Source: Olleya marilimosa CAM030
GTDB taxonomy: Bacteria > Bacteroidota > Bacteroidia > Flavobacteriales > Flavobacteriaceae
Assembly (NCBI RefSeq): GCF_000518485.1
Contig: NZ_JADR01000001.1
Coordinates: 1 to 64,000 of the forward strand
Length of the DNA: 64,000 nucleotides
Direction: 5' to 3'
Shown one piece after another: positions 14,503 to 23,271 of the stretch. A model generated the notes under the pieces. The model was not told where the DNA came from. It did not search any database and saw nothing but the letters and a program-made list of their open reading frames with translations. Every line of letters starts with the position of its first letter. The stretch's first letter is position 1. Both the position numbers and the translations under genes were made by a program.

Positions 14503-15426
14503 ATGAACAACCTCTTAGAGGTGCATCAAGTATCTAAAAAATTTGGAGACTTTACTGCACTAAATAATGTGTCTATAACCGTTCCAAAAGGTAGTATTTT
14601 TGGTTTGCTTGGTCCAAATGGAGCAGGAAAAACAACTTTAATTAGAGTGATTAACCAAATAACCATGCCAGATTCTGGACATGTGTTGTTAGATGGAGAA
14701 GCATTAAAAAATCACCATGTTAAAGATATAGGCTATTTGCCAGAAGAGCGTGGATTATATAAATCCATGAAAGTTGGTGAGCAAGCACTATACTTAGCAC
14801 AATTAAAAGGTATGCAAAAAGCGGAAGCTAAAAAACGCCTTAAAATGTGGTTTGAACGCTTAGAGATTGGAGACTGGTGGAATAAAAAAATACAGGAACT
14901 ATCTAAAGGGATGGCACAAAAAATCCAGTTTGTGGTTACAGTCCTACATGAACCTAAATTGTTAATTTTTGACGAGCCATTCTCTGGTTTTGATCCAATT
15001 AATGCAAACTTAATTAAGGATGAGATTTTAAGACTAAGGGATGAAGGTGCAACCGTGATTTTTTCTACCCATCGTATGGAGTCGGTTGAGGAGTTGTGTG
15101 ACCAAATAGCCTTAATACACAAATCTAATAAGGTATTGGATGGTAACCTAATGGACATTAAACGCCAATATAAAAGCAATACTTTCCAGATTGGTATAAA
15201 TCCAAACAATGATAATTTAGAGCAAGAGTTAGCAAGCAAGTTTAGTGTGACACCAGCCGAATTTAAAACATTAGAAGATGACCTAAAACTTAATATTAAA
15301 TTATCTAATAATGAGTCTGCTAATGACCTGTTAAGTTACCTAACTAGTAAAGGACAAATTTCTCACTTTGTAGAAGTTATTCCAAGTGCCAACGATATTT
15401 TTATTCAAACAGTAAAGAATAACTAA
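14503..15426 (+). CDS. natA: ABC exporter ATP-binding protein (NatA/YhaQ-like)
   Basis: This 307-residue ATPase energises the permease encoded 2 bp downstream. Walker A is GPNGAGKT (about 38-45), the signature is LSKGMAQ, Walker B is LLIFDEPFSGFDP and the switch His is in FSTHRME. A C-terminal extension of about 85 residues follows the ATPase core, as in NatA-type ABC-2 exporters. By homology to NatAB it may export sodium ions or another small solute, but the substrate is not proven. It is the first gene of a six-gene unit (14503-20643). Confidence 0.88.
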   Translation: MNNLLEVHQVSKKFGDFTALNNVSITVPKGSIFGLLGPNGAGKTTLIRVINQITMPDSGHVLLDGEALKNHHVKDIGYLPEERGLYKSMKVGEQALYLAQLKGMQKAEAKKRLKMWFERLEIGDWWNKKIQELSKGMAQKIQFVVTVLHEPKLLIFDEPFSGFDPINANLIKDEILRLRDEGATVIFSTHRMESVEELCDQIALIHKSNKVLDGNLMDIKRQYKSNTFQIGINPNNDNLEQELASKFSVTPAEFKTLEDDLKLNIKLSNNESANDLLSYLTSKGQISHFVEVIPSANDIFIQTVKNN

Positions 15427-15428
15427 CC

Positions 15429-16742
15429 ATGAATCATCTTCCACTTATTATACAACGCGAGTATTTAACCAAGGTTAGAAATAAATCATTTTTAATAATG
15501 ACGGTCTTAAGTCCGTTAATATTTATAGCATTAATAACCGTCGTTGTGTATTTATCTCAGATGAATAATAATAAACAACGCATCATTTCGGTATTAGATG
15601 ATTCCGGAATGTTGACTGAGGTTTTTAAAGACACAGATAATACAAAATATAATCTTTTAACAGGTCTAACTTTAGACAATGCAAAAACTATAGTTGAAGA
15701 AAAAGGAGATTACGGCTTGCTTCATATTAATAAATTAGAAAATTTTGAAAACGCAGCAACAAGTGTGCAATTTTATTCGGAAGAATCACCATCCTTATCT
15801 GTAATTTCTTCATTAGAAAATAAAATAGAAAAGGAGTTAACCAATCTTAATATGGCAAGTCAAGGTGTCGATATAGAGATGATTAAAGCGTCTAAAATAA
15901 AGGTCAATATTGCACAAGAAAATTTTTCTGGTGTTAAGTCTTCTAAAATTGATAGTGTGGTTAAACTAGCGTTTGGTGGAGCAGCAGGATATTTACTATT
16001 TATGTTTATCATTATTTATGGTAATATGATTATGCGTAGTGTTATTGAAGAAAAAACCAGTCGTATTATTGAAGTTATTATATCTTCAGTAAAGCCAGTC
16101 CAATTAATGTTAGGTAAGATAATTGGGACGTCTTTAGCAGGAGTGACTCAGTTTATTATATGGATTATTTTAGGAGGTGTTTTACTAACCGTAGTCTCTG
16201 CTATTTTTGGGATTGACTTTGCTCAGGCACAAACACCACAGCAAGAACTTATGCGTCAAGCTATGGCTAATCCAGATGCAAATATGAAAGTGCAAAGCTT
16301 GTTTACAGCATTTTATAACTTACCGCTAACCAATCTTGTAATTGCATTTTTATTATTTTTTATTAGTGGTTATTTATTATACAGCTCTTTATACGCAGCT
16401 ATTGGAGCAGCAGTTGATAACGAAACAGATACACAACAATTTATGTTACCTATTTTAATGCCTCTAATATTGGCAGTTTATGTAGGTATGTTTACTGTTA
16501 TAGAGGATCCTCATGGTACTGTAAGTACTATATTTTCGTTTATACCGTTTACATCACCTGTAGTGATGTTAATGCGTATTCCGTTTGGTGTGCCAATATG
16601 GCAACAAGTAGTATCATTATTACTATTAATTGGGACCTTTATGTTTACCGTATGGTTTGCAGCAAAAATTTATAGAGTAGGTATATTAATGTATGGTAAA
16701 AAACCAACTTATAAAGAGTTGATTAAGTGGATTAGATATTAA
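15429..16742 (+). CDS. natB: ABC-2 type permease (NatB-like)
   Basis: This 437-residue inner-membrane protein has one N-terminal membrane segment (about 22-43), a large extracytoplasmic domain of some 140 residues, and five to six membrane segments after residue 175. EEKTSRIIEVIISSVKPVQLMLGKIIG is the conserved coupling region of NatB-type ABC-2 permeases. It pairs with the ATPase 2 bp upstream, from which it is almost certainly co-translated. The substrate is inferred only from family resemblance. Confidence 0.88.
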   Translation: MNHLPLIIQREYLTKVRNKSFLIMTVLSPLIFIALITVVVYLSQMNNNKQRIISVLDDSGMLTEVFKDTDNTKYNLLTGLTLDNAKTIVEEKGDYGLLHINKLENFENAATSVQFYSEESPSLSVISSLENKIEKELTNLNMASQGVDIEMIKASKIKVNIAQENFSGVKSSKIDSVVKLAFGGAAGYLLFMFIIIYGNMIMRSVIEEKTSRIIEVIISSVKPVQLMLGKIIGTSLAGVTQFIIWIILGGVLLTVVSAIFGIDFAQAQTPQQELMRQAMANPDANMKVQSLFTAFYNLPLTNLVIAFLLFFISGYLLYSSLYAAIGAAVDNETDTQQFMLPILMPLILAVYVGMFTVIEDPHGTVSTIFSFIPFTSPVVMLMRIPFGVPIWQQVVSLLLLIGTFMFTVWFAAKIYRVGILMYGKKPTYKELIKWIRY

Positions 16743-16750
16743 TTTTAACT

Positions 16751-17680
16751 ATGATTCAAGAAAGTAAGGTAGCAGATAAAATTGAAAAAGAAGTAGAAAA
16801 AGTAAGCGATGTGATTACTGAAAGTTCTATTTGGGAAAAATTTATTGAAATATTAAATTATAAAATTTACACCTTCACAGATGATAAGGGTTTGACTACT
16901 AGTGTAATTAAAGTTAAGTATGTCTTACTTATTATATTAGTTTTATTACTTACAACCATTGTCTTACGTTTGGTTAGAAAAGTAGTCACGCGTCATATGC
17001 CTGATGATGATAAGGCAAAATTTACAACAGTGTTTTCATTTGCAAGATGGTTTATTTATATCATTGTTTTTCTGGTAATATTGGATTCAATAAATATAGA
17101 TGTCACAGCTATTTTTGCAGCTTCAGCAGCACTTTTAATAGGTGTTGGTTTAGCGCTACAGACCTTATTTCAAGATATTATATCTGGGATTTTTATATTA
17201 GTAGACCAATCCGTTCATGTTGGAGATATTATAGAACTTGACGGAAAAGTTGGTCGTGTAGAAGAAATTAAATTGCGTACTACTAGAGCAGTAACTATAG
17301 ACGATAAAGTACTAATTATACCTAATCATTTATACCTTACTAATAGCCTTTACAATTGGACTCAAAATGGGACAAGTACAAGAGAAGGGGTTGATGTAGG
17401 TGTTGCCTATGGAAGTGATGTACAATTAGTTAAAAAATTATTATTAGAGGCAGCAACGTCCATACCAAATGTTTTTAAATTTCCAGAACCAGCAGTTACT
17501 TTTACAGACTTTGGGGATAGTGCTTTAAATTTTAGGGTAACATTTACTATAGATGATAGTTTTAATTCAAGAATACCTAAAAGTGACATTCGTTTTGAAA
17601 TAGATAGATTGTTTAGAGAAAATAATATTACTATACCATTCCCTCAACGCGATATTCATATTATAAAAGATAACAAGTAA
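16751..17680 (+). CDS. MscS-family small-conductance mechanosensitive channel
   Basis: This 309-residue protein has three membrane segments (about 55-75, 95-115, 118-140). The pore-lining third helix is Ala/Gly rich (AASAALLIGVGLALQTLFQDIISGIFIL), and the following VGDIIELDGKVGRVEEIKLRTT is the conserved MscS beta domain. It releases solutes on hypo-osmotic shock. A charged coiled-coil N-terminal extension of about 50 residues precedes the membrane part. It sits 8 bp after the ABC permease, placing ion or osmotic homeostasis functions together. Confidence 0.92.
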   Translation: MIQESKVADKIEKEVEKVSDVITESSIWEKFIEILNYKIYTFTDDKGLTTSVIKVKYVLLIILVLLLTTIVLRLVRKVVTRHMPDDDKAKFTTVFSFARWFIYIIVFLVILDSINIDVTAIFAASAALLIGVGLALQTLFQDIISGIFILVDQSVHVGDIIELDGKVGRVEEIKLRTTRAVTIDDKVLIIPNHLYLTNSLYNWTQNGTSTREGVDVGVAYGSDVQLVKKLLLEAATSIPNVFKFPEPAVTFTDFGDSALNFRVTFTIDDSFNSRIPKSDIRFEIDRLFRENNITIPFPQRDIHIIKDNK

Positions 17681-17710
17681 AAAATTAGCAATCAAATAAT
17701 TATAGATTAT

Positions 17711-18595
17711 ATGAAATTACATTTTGGAACCATTTTACTAACATTAACGCTACTATGTAGTGTAAATGTAGCCCATGCACAATTAACAGATTTAGCTAGG
17801 TTAGAGTATTCTTATGTACCCAAAAGTAATTCTGAAGATAGTTTTGATAGATTTAGAGGATTATTAAATTATCCTATTAAAACAAGTGAAGACTGTTATA
17901 TAATTGTTGGTGCAGAGTATAGTAGATTGACCTTAGATTTAGAGGAAGATTACCCTTTTCCTACTTCTAATTTAAGACGATTACATATCATAGATTTTAA
18001 TTTGGGTTATACCTTTAAGCTTTCAGAAGATTGGAGGTTAGGAGCCAAGATTACACCAAGAATAGCATCAACACTTAGACATGAAATTACAGGTGATGAT
18101 ATGTTTTTAAATGGAGGTGTATACGCTATAAACGACAAAACAAAAGACCAAAACATAAAAAAACCATATAGATTAGTATTAGGACTAACGTATAACAGTA
18201 CTACAGGTATACCTTTGCCATTACCATTTATAAGTTACTTTAGACGTTTAAATGATAATTGGTCTTATAACTTAGGAGTGCCAAAAACAAATGTGAAGTA
18301 CTTTTTTAACGAAAAAAACATCGTACAGACCTTTGTCGGAATTGATGGCTATTTTGCCAACACACAAGAAGTTTTTACCATTGATGGTAAGGAAGCAGAT
18401 AGTGTATCTTTATCAGTAATATTAGCAGGTTTAGGTTACGAATATTGCTTTACAGATAATTTAGTATGGTATTCTTACGTTGGTTATACATTAAGTATGA
18501 GTAACAGATTAAGGGACGAGAACAGAGAGGACGTATTTAAGTTAGATAATGTTAATGCGTTTTATTTAAGAACAGGAATAAAATTTAAAATATAA
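17711..18595 (+). CDS. DUF6268-type outer-membrane beta-barrel protein
   Basis: This 294-residue protein has a signal peptide (ending NVAHA-QL) and many alternating amphipathic strands ending in aromatic residues (RRLHIIDFNLGYTFKLSEDW, YLRTGIKFKI), as in an outer-membrane barrel. The pattern ARLEYSYVPKSNSEDSFDRFRG resembles the DUF6268 family found in Bacteroidetes; that assignment is from memory and moderate. The role is unknown. The stop codon overlaps the ATG of the next gene by one base (TAATG), so the two are translationally coupled. Confidence 0.78.
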   Translation: MKLHFGTILLTLTLLCSVNVAHAQLTDLARLEYSYVPKSNSEDSFDRFRGLLNYPIKTSEDCYIIVGAEYSRLTLDLEEDYPFPTSNLRRLHIIDFNLGYTFKLSEDWRLGAKITPRIASTLRHEITGDDMFLNGGVYAINDKTKDQNIKKPYRLVLGLTYNSTTGIPLPLPFISYFRRLNDNWSYNLGVPKTNVKYFFNEKNIVQTFVGIDGYFANTQEVFTIDGKEADSVSLSVILAGLGYEYCFTDNLVWYSYVGYTLSMSNRLRDENREDVFKLDNVNAFYLRTGIKFKI

Positions 18596-19758
18596 TGCCA
18601 AAAATTTTAGTAATAGAAGATGAAGCAGCAATTAGAAGAGTATTAGTCAAAATCCTATCAGAGGAAAATGATAAATATGAGCTAGAAGAAGCTGAAGATG
18701 GATTAGTAGGAATCGATAAAATTAAAAAAAACGACTACGATTTAATACTATGTGATATTAAAATGCCTAAAATGGATGGTGTTGAGGTATTAGAGGCTGT
18801 CAAAAAAATAAAGCCAGAAATACCAATGGTCATGATTTCTGGACATGGAGACTTAGATACAGCAGTAAATACCATGCGTTTAGGTGCATTTGATTACATA
18901 TCTAAGCCACCAGATTTAAATCGTTTACTAAATACAGTAAGACACGCTTTAGACAGAAAAGAGTTAGTAATTGAAAACAAAATTCTTAAAAAGAAGGTTA
19001 GCAAAAAATACGAAATGATAGGAGATAGCGACGCTATTTCTCAAATCAAAGACATCATAGATAAAGTTGCACCAACAGATGCTAGAGTCTTAATTACAGG
19101 TCCAAACGGAACAGGTAAAGAGCTAGTCGCACATTGGTTACATCAAAAAAGTGATCGTGCCAAAGGTCCAATGATAGAGGTTAATTGTGCAGCAATACCA
19201 AGCGAGCTGATAGAAAGCGAATTGTTTGGACACGTCAAAGGTGCCTTTACAAGTGCAGCCAAAGACAGAGCAGGTAAATTTGAAGCAGCCAATGGTGGCA
19301 CCATTTTTTTAGACGAGATTGGTGACATGAGCCTATCTGCACAAGCCAAAGTATTACGTGCTTTGCAAGAAAGTCGTATACAACGCGTAGGTAGTGATAA
19401 AGATATTAAAGTAGATGTGCGCATTGTAGCAGCAACAAATAAAGATCTTAAAAAGGAAATCGAAGACGGAAAATTTCGTGAAGATTTATATCACAGATTA
19501 GCAGTAATTTTAGTTAAAGTACCTGCATTAAATGACAGACGTGATGACATACCATTATTAATAAATCACTTTTCAGCTAAAATTGCCGAAGAGCAAGGTA
19601 CAGCCAATAAAACATTCTCTAAAAAAGCAATTAATTTATTAAAAGAGTATGATTGGACAGGAAATATAAGAGAGCTACGTAACGTGGTTGAAAGATTAAT
19701 AATTTTAGGAGGCACAGAAGTTAGTGAGCAAGATGTAAAACTTTTTGCAAGTAAATAA
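18595..19758 (+). CDS. NtrC-type sigma-54 response regulator lacking a DNA-binding domain
   Basis: This 387-residue protein has a receiver domain (1-120; acidic pocket E8 D9, phospho-acceptor D54 in CDIKMPKMDG, FDYISKPP) and a sigma-54-interacting AAA+ domain (about 140-365; Walker A GPNGTGKE, loop GAFTSA where NtrC has GAFTGA, Walker B GTIFLDEIGD, R-finger region LYHRLAVI). It ends right after the AAA+ lid (WTGNIRELRNVVERLIILGG) with no Fis-type helix-turn-helix, as in Helicobacter FlgR. It should activate RpoN promoters from solution. No kinase gene is adjacent; it is coupled to the barrel gene before it and 6 bp from ppk2. Confidence 0.92.
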   Translation: MPKILVIEDEAAIRRVLVKILSEENDKYELEEAEDGLVGIDKIKKNDYDLILCDIKMPKMDGVEVLEAVKKIKPEIPMVMISGHGDLDTAVNTMRLGAFDYISKPPDLNRLLNTVRHALDRKELVIENKILKKKVSKKYEMIGDSDAISQIKDIIDKVAPTDARVLITGPNGTGKELVAHWLHQKSDRAKGPMIEVNCAAIPSELIESELFGHVKGAFTSAAKDRAGKFEAANGGTIFLDEIGDMSLSAQAKVLRALQESRIQRVGSDKDIKVDVRIVAATNKDLKKEIEDGKFREDLYHRLAVILVKVPALNDRRDDIPLLINHFSAKIAEEQGTANKTFSKKAINLLKEYDWTGNIRELRNVVERLIILGGTEVSEQDVKLFASK

Positions 19759-19764
19759 AACAAC

Positions 19765-20643
19765 ATGAAAGACATCAATATTAACGACCATAAAATCACT
19801 TCAAAAATAAAGCTAAGCGATCTGCCAAGTAAGCTAGATTTAAAATCAGACAAGGATACCACAGAGGACGCTTTGCGCAAAGTAAGACGCCAACTAGGTA
19901 AGCTACAAGATACCATGTATGCACACGGTAAATACTCGGTTTTAGTATGTTTACAAGGTATGGATACCTCAGGAAAAGACAGTTTAATACGCGAAGTTTT
20001 TAAAGACTTTAATGCCAGAGGAGTTGAGGTTATGAGCTTTAAAGTACCAACAGAATTAGAGCTTAAGCACGATTATCTTTGGAGACACTATATAAAATTA
20101 CCAGCTCGAGGTAAATTTGGAGTCCATAATCGCACACACTATGAAAACGTTTTGGTAACACGTGTACATCCAGAGTATATTTTAAACGAAAAACTACCAT
20201 TTGTAAACAGTATTGACGATGTAAACGACGCCTTTTGGGACCAACGTTTTGAGCAAATCAATAACTTTGAAAAACATCTAACACAAAACGGTACAATAAT
20301 TTTTAAATTTTTCATGAATTTGTCAAAAGACGAACAACGTAACAGATTATTACGTCGTTTGGACAAGCAAGAAAAAAACTGGAAATTCTCAGCAGGCGAC
20401 TTAAAAGAGCGTAAGTTATGGGACAAATACATGGACTGTTATCAGGATGCAATAAACAGAACAAGCAAGGATAACGCACCATGGTACAACATTCCAGCAG
20501 ACGATAAACCTACAGCACGATTAATTGTAGCTCAAATTTTGTATGACACTTTAAAACAATATTCAGACATAAAAGAGCCAGATTTGGATGACAAAACCAA
20601 AGCTAATCTGCATTTATACAGAGAGCAATTGAATAACGAATAG
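19765..20643 (+). CDS. ppk2: polyphosphate kinase 2 family protein
   Basis: This 292-residue P-loop kinase transfers phosphate between polyphosphate and nucleotides. It shows Walker A GMDTSGKD (about 68-75), the PPK2 segment FKVPTELELKHDYLWRH, HNRTHYENVLV, and the lid-region FFMNLSKDEQRNRLLRRLDKQEKNWKFSAGDLKER. The single-domain length is typical of short PPK2 enzymes, but the direction (AMP, ADP or GDP phosphorylation) cannot be read here. It is the last gene of the operon and follows the sigma-54 regulator by 6 bp, which suggests a link between polyphosphate and stress signalling (inference). Confidence 0.92.
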   Translation: MKDININDHKITSKIKLSDLPSKLDLKSDKDTTEDALRKVRRQLGKLQDTMYAHGKYSVLVCLQGMDTSGKDSLIREVFKDFNARGVEVMSFKVPTELELKHDYLWRHYIKLPARGKFGVHNRTHYENVLVTRVHPEYILNEKLPFVNSIDDVNDAFWDQRFEQINNFEKHLTQNGTIIFKFFMNLSKDEQRNRLLRRLDKQEKNWKFSAGDLKERKLWDKYMDCYQDAINRTSKDNAPWYNIPADDKPTARLIVAQILYDTLKQYSDIKEPDLDDKTKANLHLYREQLNNE

Positions 20644-20651
20644 TATTTATT

Positions 20652-20740
20652 GGGCGTTACCACAAGGGTCGCGCTTTCCATTATATCTTTTTTTGCCATA
20701 TATGGCAGCAAAAAAAGGATGTCATTACAATCGCTAACGC
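20652..20740. repeat. interspersed palindromic element (GGCGTTA...TAACGC)
   Basis: An 89-bp imperfect palindrome has ends GGGCGTTA and TAACGC. Its centre is TGCCATATATGGCA flanked by runs of T and A, and its arms include GGGTCGCGCTTTCC and GGATGTCATTACAATCGC. I recall closely similar GGGCGTTACC...GGGTCG...AACGCC elements repeated in many flavobacterial genomes, so this is probably a dispersed MITE- or REP-like element. Only one copy is in the window. Confidence 0.65.
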
Positions 20741-20792
20741 AAACCAAATGACCTAAAAAAAACATACTTAAGGTTAATCAAAATACAATAAG

Positions 20793-20827
20793 AGACCTGA
20801 TAGGATTAATATTCTGTCAGGTCTTTT
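20793..20827 (+). terminator. terminator after ppk2
   Basis: AGACCTGATAG / CTGTCAGGTCT (eleven pairs, one G-T) followed by TTTT, in the gap between ppk2 and the peptidase gene. Confidence 0.8.
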
Positions 20828-20865
20828 CATATTTAAATACTATCTTTAAAGTAAAATTACCAACC

Positions 20866-22263
20866 ATGAAAAAACTAACAATTCTTCTAACACTTTTAGT
20901 GTCTATTAATGTTTTAGCACAAACAGACCAAGACGCATTAAAAACAATATATAGTCAGTCCTTAACCAATGGTAAAGCCTACCAATGGTTAGACTATTTA
21001 TCAAATCAAATAGGAGGACGATTATCAGGATCTGTAAACGCAGAAAAAGCAGTACAATACACAAAATCCGAACTAGAAAAACTAGGATTAGATAAAGTAT
21101 GGCTACAAGAAGTTATGGTTCCAAAATGGGAACGTGGCGCAAAAGAGGTAGCACATTTTACAAGTAATAACAACAAATTTGACGTCAATATATGTGCTTT
21201 AGGTGGCTCAGTAGCAACTGCCAATTCAGGGTTAGAGGCTACAGTAATAGAAGTAAAAAGTTTTGAAGAGCTTGCTGCACTTGGTGATAAAGTAAAAGGA
21301 AAAATTGTCTTTTTTAATGGTGCCATGAATCCAGAATTAATCCACACCTTTGAAGCTTATGGAGGATGCTCTAAACAACGTTATGCAGGAGCTTACGAAG
21401 CTGGAAAATTAGGAGCAGTTGGCGTAATTGTGCGTTCTCTTAATTTACGTCAAGACGATTTACCACACACTGGAAGTATGGGTTACATGGATTTGCCTAA
21501 TGAGCAACGTGTACCATCTGCAGCAATAAGTACCAATGATGCTAATAAACTATCCGAAGCCCTAAAAAAAGATGCCAATCTAAAATTCTATTTTAAACAA
21601 AACTGTAAACAGTTTGAAGACGTTTTGTCATACAATGTTATTGGTCAAATTACTGGAAGCGAATTCCCAGAAGAAATAATGGTTGTTGGAGGTCACTTAG
21701 ATTCTTGGGATTTAGGAGATGGATCGCATGACGATGGAGCAGGAGTAGTACAATCTATGGATGTAATTAGATTATTAAAAGAAAGCGGAATCAAGCCAAA
21801 ACGTACCATTAGAGTTGTGTTATTTATGAATGAAGAAAATGGTTTGCGTGGCGGAAAAAAATATGCAGAAGAGGCAAAACGTAATAACGAAAATCATGTA
21901 TTTGCGTTAGAGAGTGACTCTGGAGGATTTTCACCTCGTGGTTTTAGTTTTGATTGTAGTGAAGCAGCATTAAACAAAGTATTAAGTTGGGAGTCTTTAT
22001 TTAAACCGTACTTAATTCACTATTTTGAAAAAGGATATAGTGGAGCAGACATTGGGCCATTAAAAAATGATAATATTGTTTTGGCTGGCTTACGTCCAGA
22101 CTCACAACGTTATTTTGATCATCATCATGCAGCAAACGATACGTTTGATGCAGTCAACAAACGCGAACTAGAATTAGGTGCAGCTACCATGACAAGTTTA
22201 GTCTATTTATTTGATAAATACGGAACAAGTAACATTCCTCAGGTTAAAGAATTTAAGGATTAA
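20866..22263 (+). CDS. secreted M28 metallopeptidase with PA domain (carboxypeptidase Q-like)
   Basis: This 465-residue exported aminopeptidase/carboxypeptidase has signal peptide MKKLTILLTLLVSINVLA. A protease-associated insert (about 125-250) precedes the M28 core. Zinc and catalytic residues are visible in GGHLDSWDLGDGSHDDGAG (His, Asp, Asp), NEENGLRGG (catalytic Glu-Glu), ALESDSGG (Asp) and DHHHAANDTFD (final His). The order and the HLDSWD context match plasma glutamate carboxypeptidase-type enzymes, which release amino acids from peptides. The next two genes follow in the same direction but look functionally unrelated. Confidence 0.9.
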   Translation: MKKLTILLTLLVSINVLAQTDQDALKTIYSQSLTNGKAYQWLDYLSNQIGGRLSGSVNAEKAVQYTKSELEKLGLDKVWLQEVMVPKWERGAKEVAHFTSNNNKFDVNICALGGSVATANSGLEATVIEVKSFEELAALGDKVKGKIVFFNGAMNPELIHTFEAYGGCSKQRYAGAYEAGKLGAVGVIVRSLNLRQDDLPHTGSMGYMDLPNEQRVPSAAISTNDANKLSEALKKDANLKFYFKQNCKQFEDVLSYNVIGQITGSEFPEEIMVVGGHLDSWDLGDGSHDDGAGVVQSMDVIRLLKESGIKPKRTIRVVLFMNEENGLRGGKKYAEEAKRNNENHVFALESDSGGFSPRGFSFDCSEAALNKVLSWESLFKPYLIHYFEKGYSGADIGPLKNDNIVLAGLRPDSQRYFDHHHAANDTFDAVNKRELELGAATMTSLVYLFDKYGTSNIPQVKEFKD

Positions 22264-22295
22264 TTGTCGTATTTAACTGTTACAAATTTTAAAAA

Positions 22296-22862
22296 ATGAA
22301 AACACTAATACTTTTTTTATCAATAATAATTACAACAAGTATGGTTGCTCAATCTGATTTAAATATTCCGTATTATGAGCTTCCTGAAGCATCAGAAAAT
22401 TTTACTGCTGGTACTGTTGCTGCTAGACAAATAGACGCTCTAGGGTTTAGGTTTTATCATGCAACAGATGGATTATCCGCAAAGGATTTAGACTTTAAGC
22501 CTTCAGATTCGGTTAGAACAACAGCAGAAACTATAAAACACATTTATGATTTGTCTAAAATCATTTTAAATTCGACTTTAAAAAAAGAAAATACCAAAGA
22601 AGCTGTTAAACTATCTTTTGAAGCACAACGTGTAGCGACTTTAAATAATTTAAAACAAGCTGCAGATATTTTAAGAAGTAGTGACGATATTTCGCAATTC
22701 AAAATTATTTTCGGCGAAAGCCAAATTCCGTTTTGGAATAATATTAATGGTCCTATTGCAGACTCTATTTGGCACTGTGGTCAAATAGCGTCGTTTAGAC
22801 GTATAACAAATAATCCTATTAGTGCAAAAGTTAATCACTTTACGGGAACTGTTAAAAAGTAA
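22296..22862 (+). CDS. secreted DinB-like protein
   Basis: This 188-residue protein has a signal peptide (MKTLILFLSIIITTSMVAQ). The rest reads as a four-helix DinB/YfiT-type bundle, with ARQIDALGFRFYHATDGLSAKDLDFKPSDSVRTTAETIKHIYDL and a late WHCGQIASFRR supplying the usual histidines (H in IKHIYDL and WHCGQ) for metal binding. DinB-like proteins include thiol transferases and hydrolases; no substrate can be given. It lies 32 bp after the M28 peptidase and 11 bp before a VOC gene. Confidence 0.75.
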   Translation: MKTLILFLSIIITTSMVAQSDLNIPYYELPEASENFTAGTVAARQIDALGFRFYHATDGLSAKDLDFKPSDSVRTTAETIKHIYDLSKIILNSTLKKENTKEAVKLSFEAQRVATLNNLKQAADILRSSDDISQFKIIFGESQIPFWNNINGPIADSIWHCGQIASFRRITNNPISAKVNHFTGTVKK

Positions 22863-22873
22863 TACACCTTTTT

Positions 22874-23248
22874 ATGACACCAACTTTACACCAAATCCAT
22901 CCAGTACTTCCTGTTCAAAACGTATTAGCAGCTTTATTTTTTTATACTCAAAAATTGGGTTTTGATATTGTGTTTGCGGACGACTCTAAAGATCCAAAAT
23001 ATGTAGGAATTAAAAGAGATCATATAGAAATACATTTAAAATGGAAAGATGTAAAGGAGTGGGATTATACTATTGACAGACCTAGGTTGCGTATTGTTAC
23101 ACAGCATGTTGACATTTTACATCAAGAGTATAATTTTAAAAATGTGTTTCCGAAGGAGACAAAAGTTATAAAAACAGAATGGGGAACAAAAGAGTTTTCG
23201 TTTTATGATTTATATAAAAACGGGTTAACATTTTATCAAAATAGTTAA
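22874..23248 (+). CDS. VOC / bleomycin resistance-like protein
   Basis: This 124-residue single-domain protein has the VOC pattern HQIHPVLPVQNVLAALFFYTQKLGFDIVFAD at the start and WGTKEFSFYDLYKNGLTFYQN at the end. The HIEIHLKW segment matches bleomycin-binding-type members. It is probably dimeric and may bind a small molecule or metal. It is the last of three co-directional genes; the next gene converges on it with 23 bp between stops. Confidence 0.82.
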   Translation: MTPTLHQIHPVLPVQNVLAALFFYTQKLGFDIVFADDSKDPKYVGIKRDHIEIHLKWKDVKEWDYTIDRPRLRIVTQHVDILHQEYNFKNVFPKETKVIKTEWGTKEFSFYDLYKNGLTFYQNS

Positions 23249-23271
23249 GCCATAAAAGCTTAAGAAGGTAT

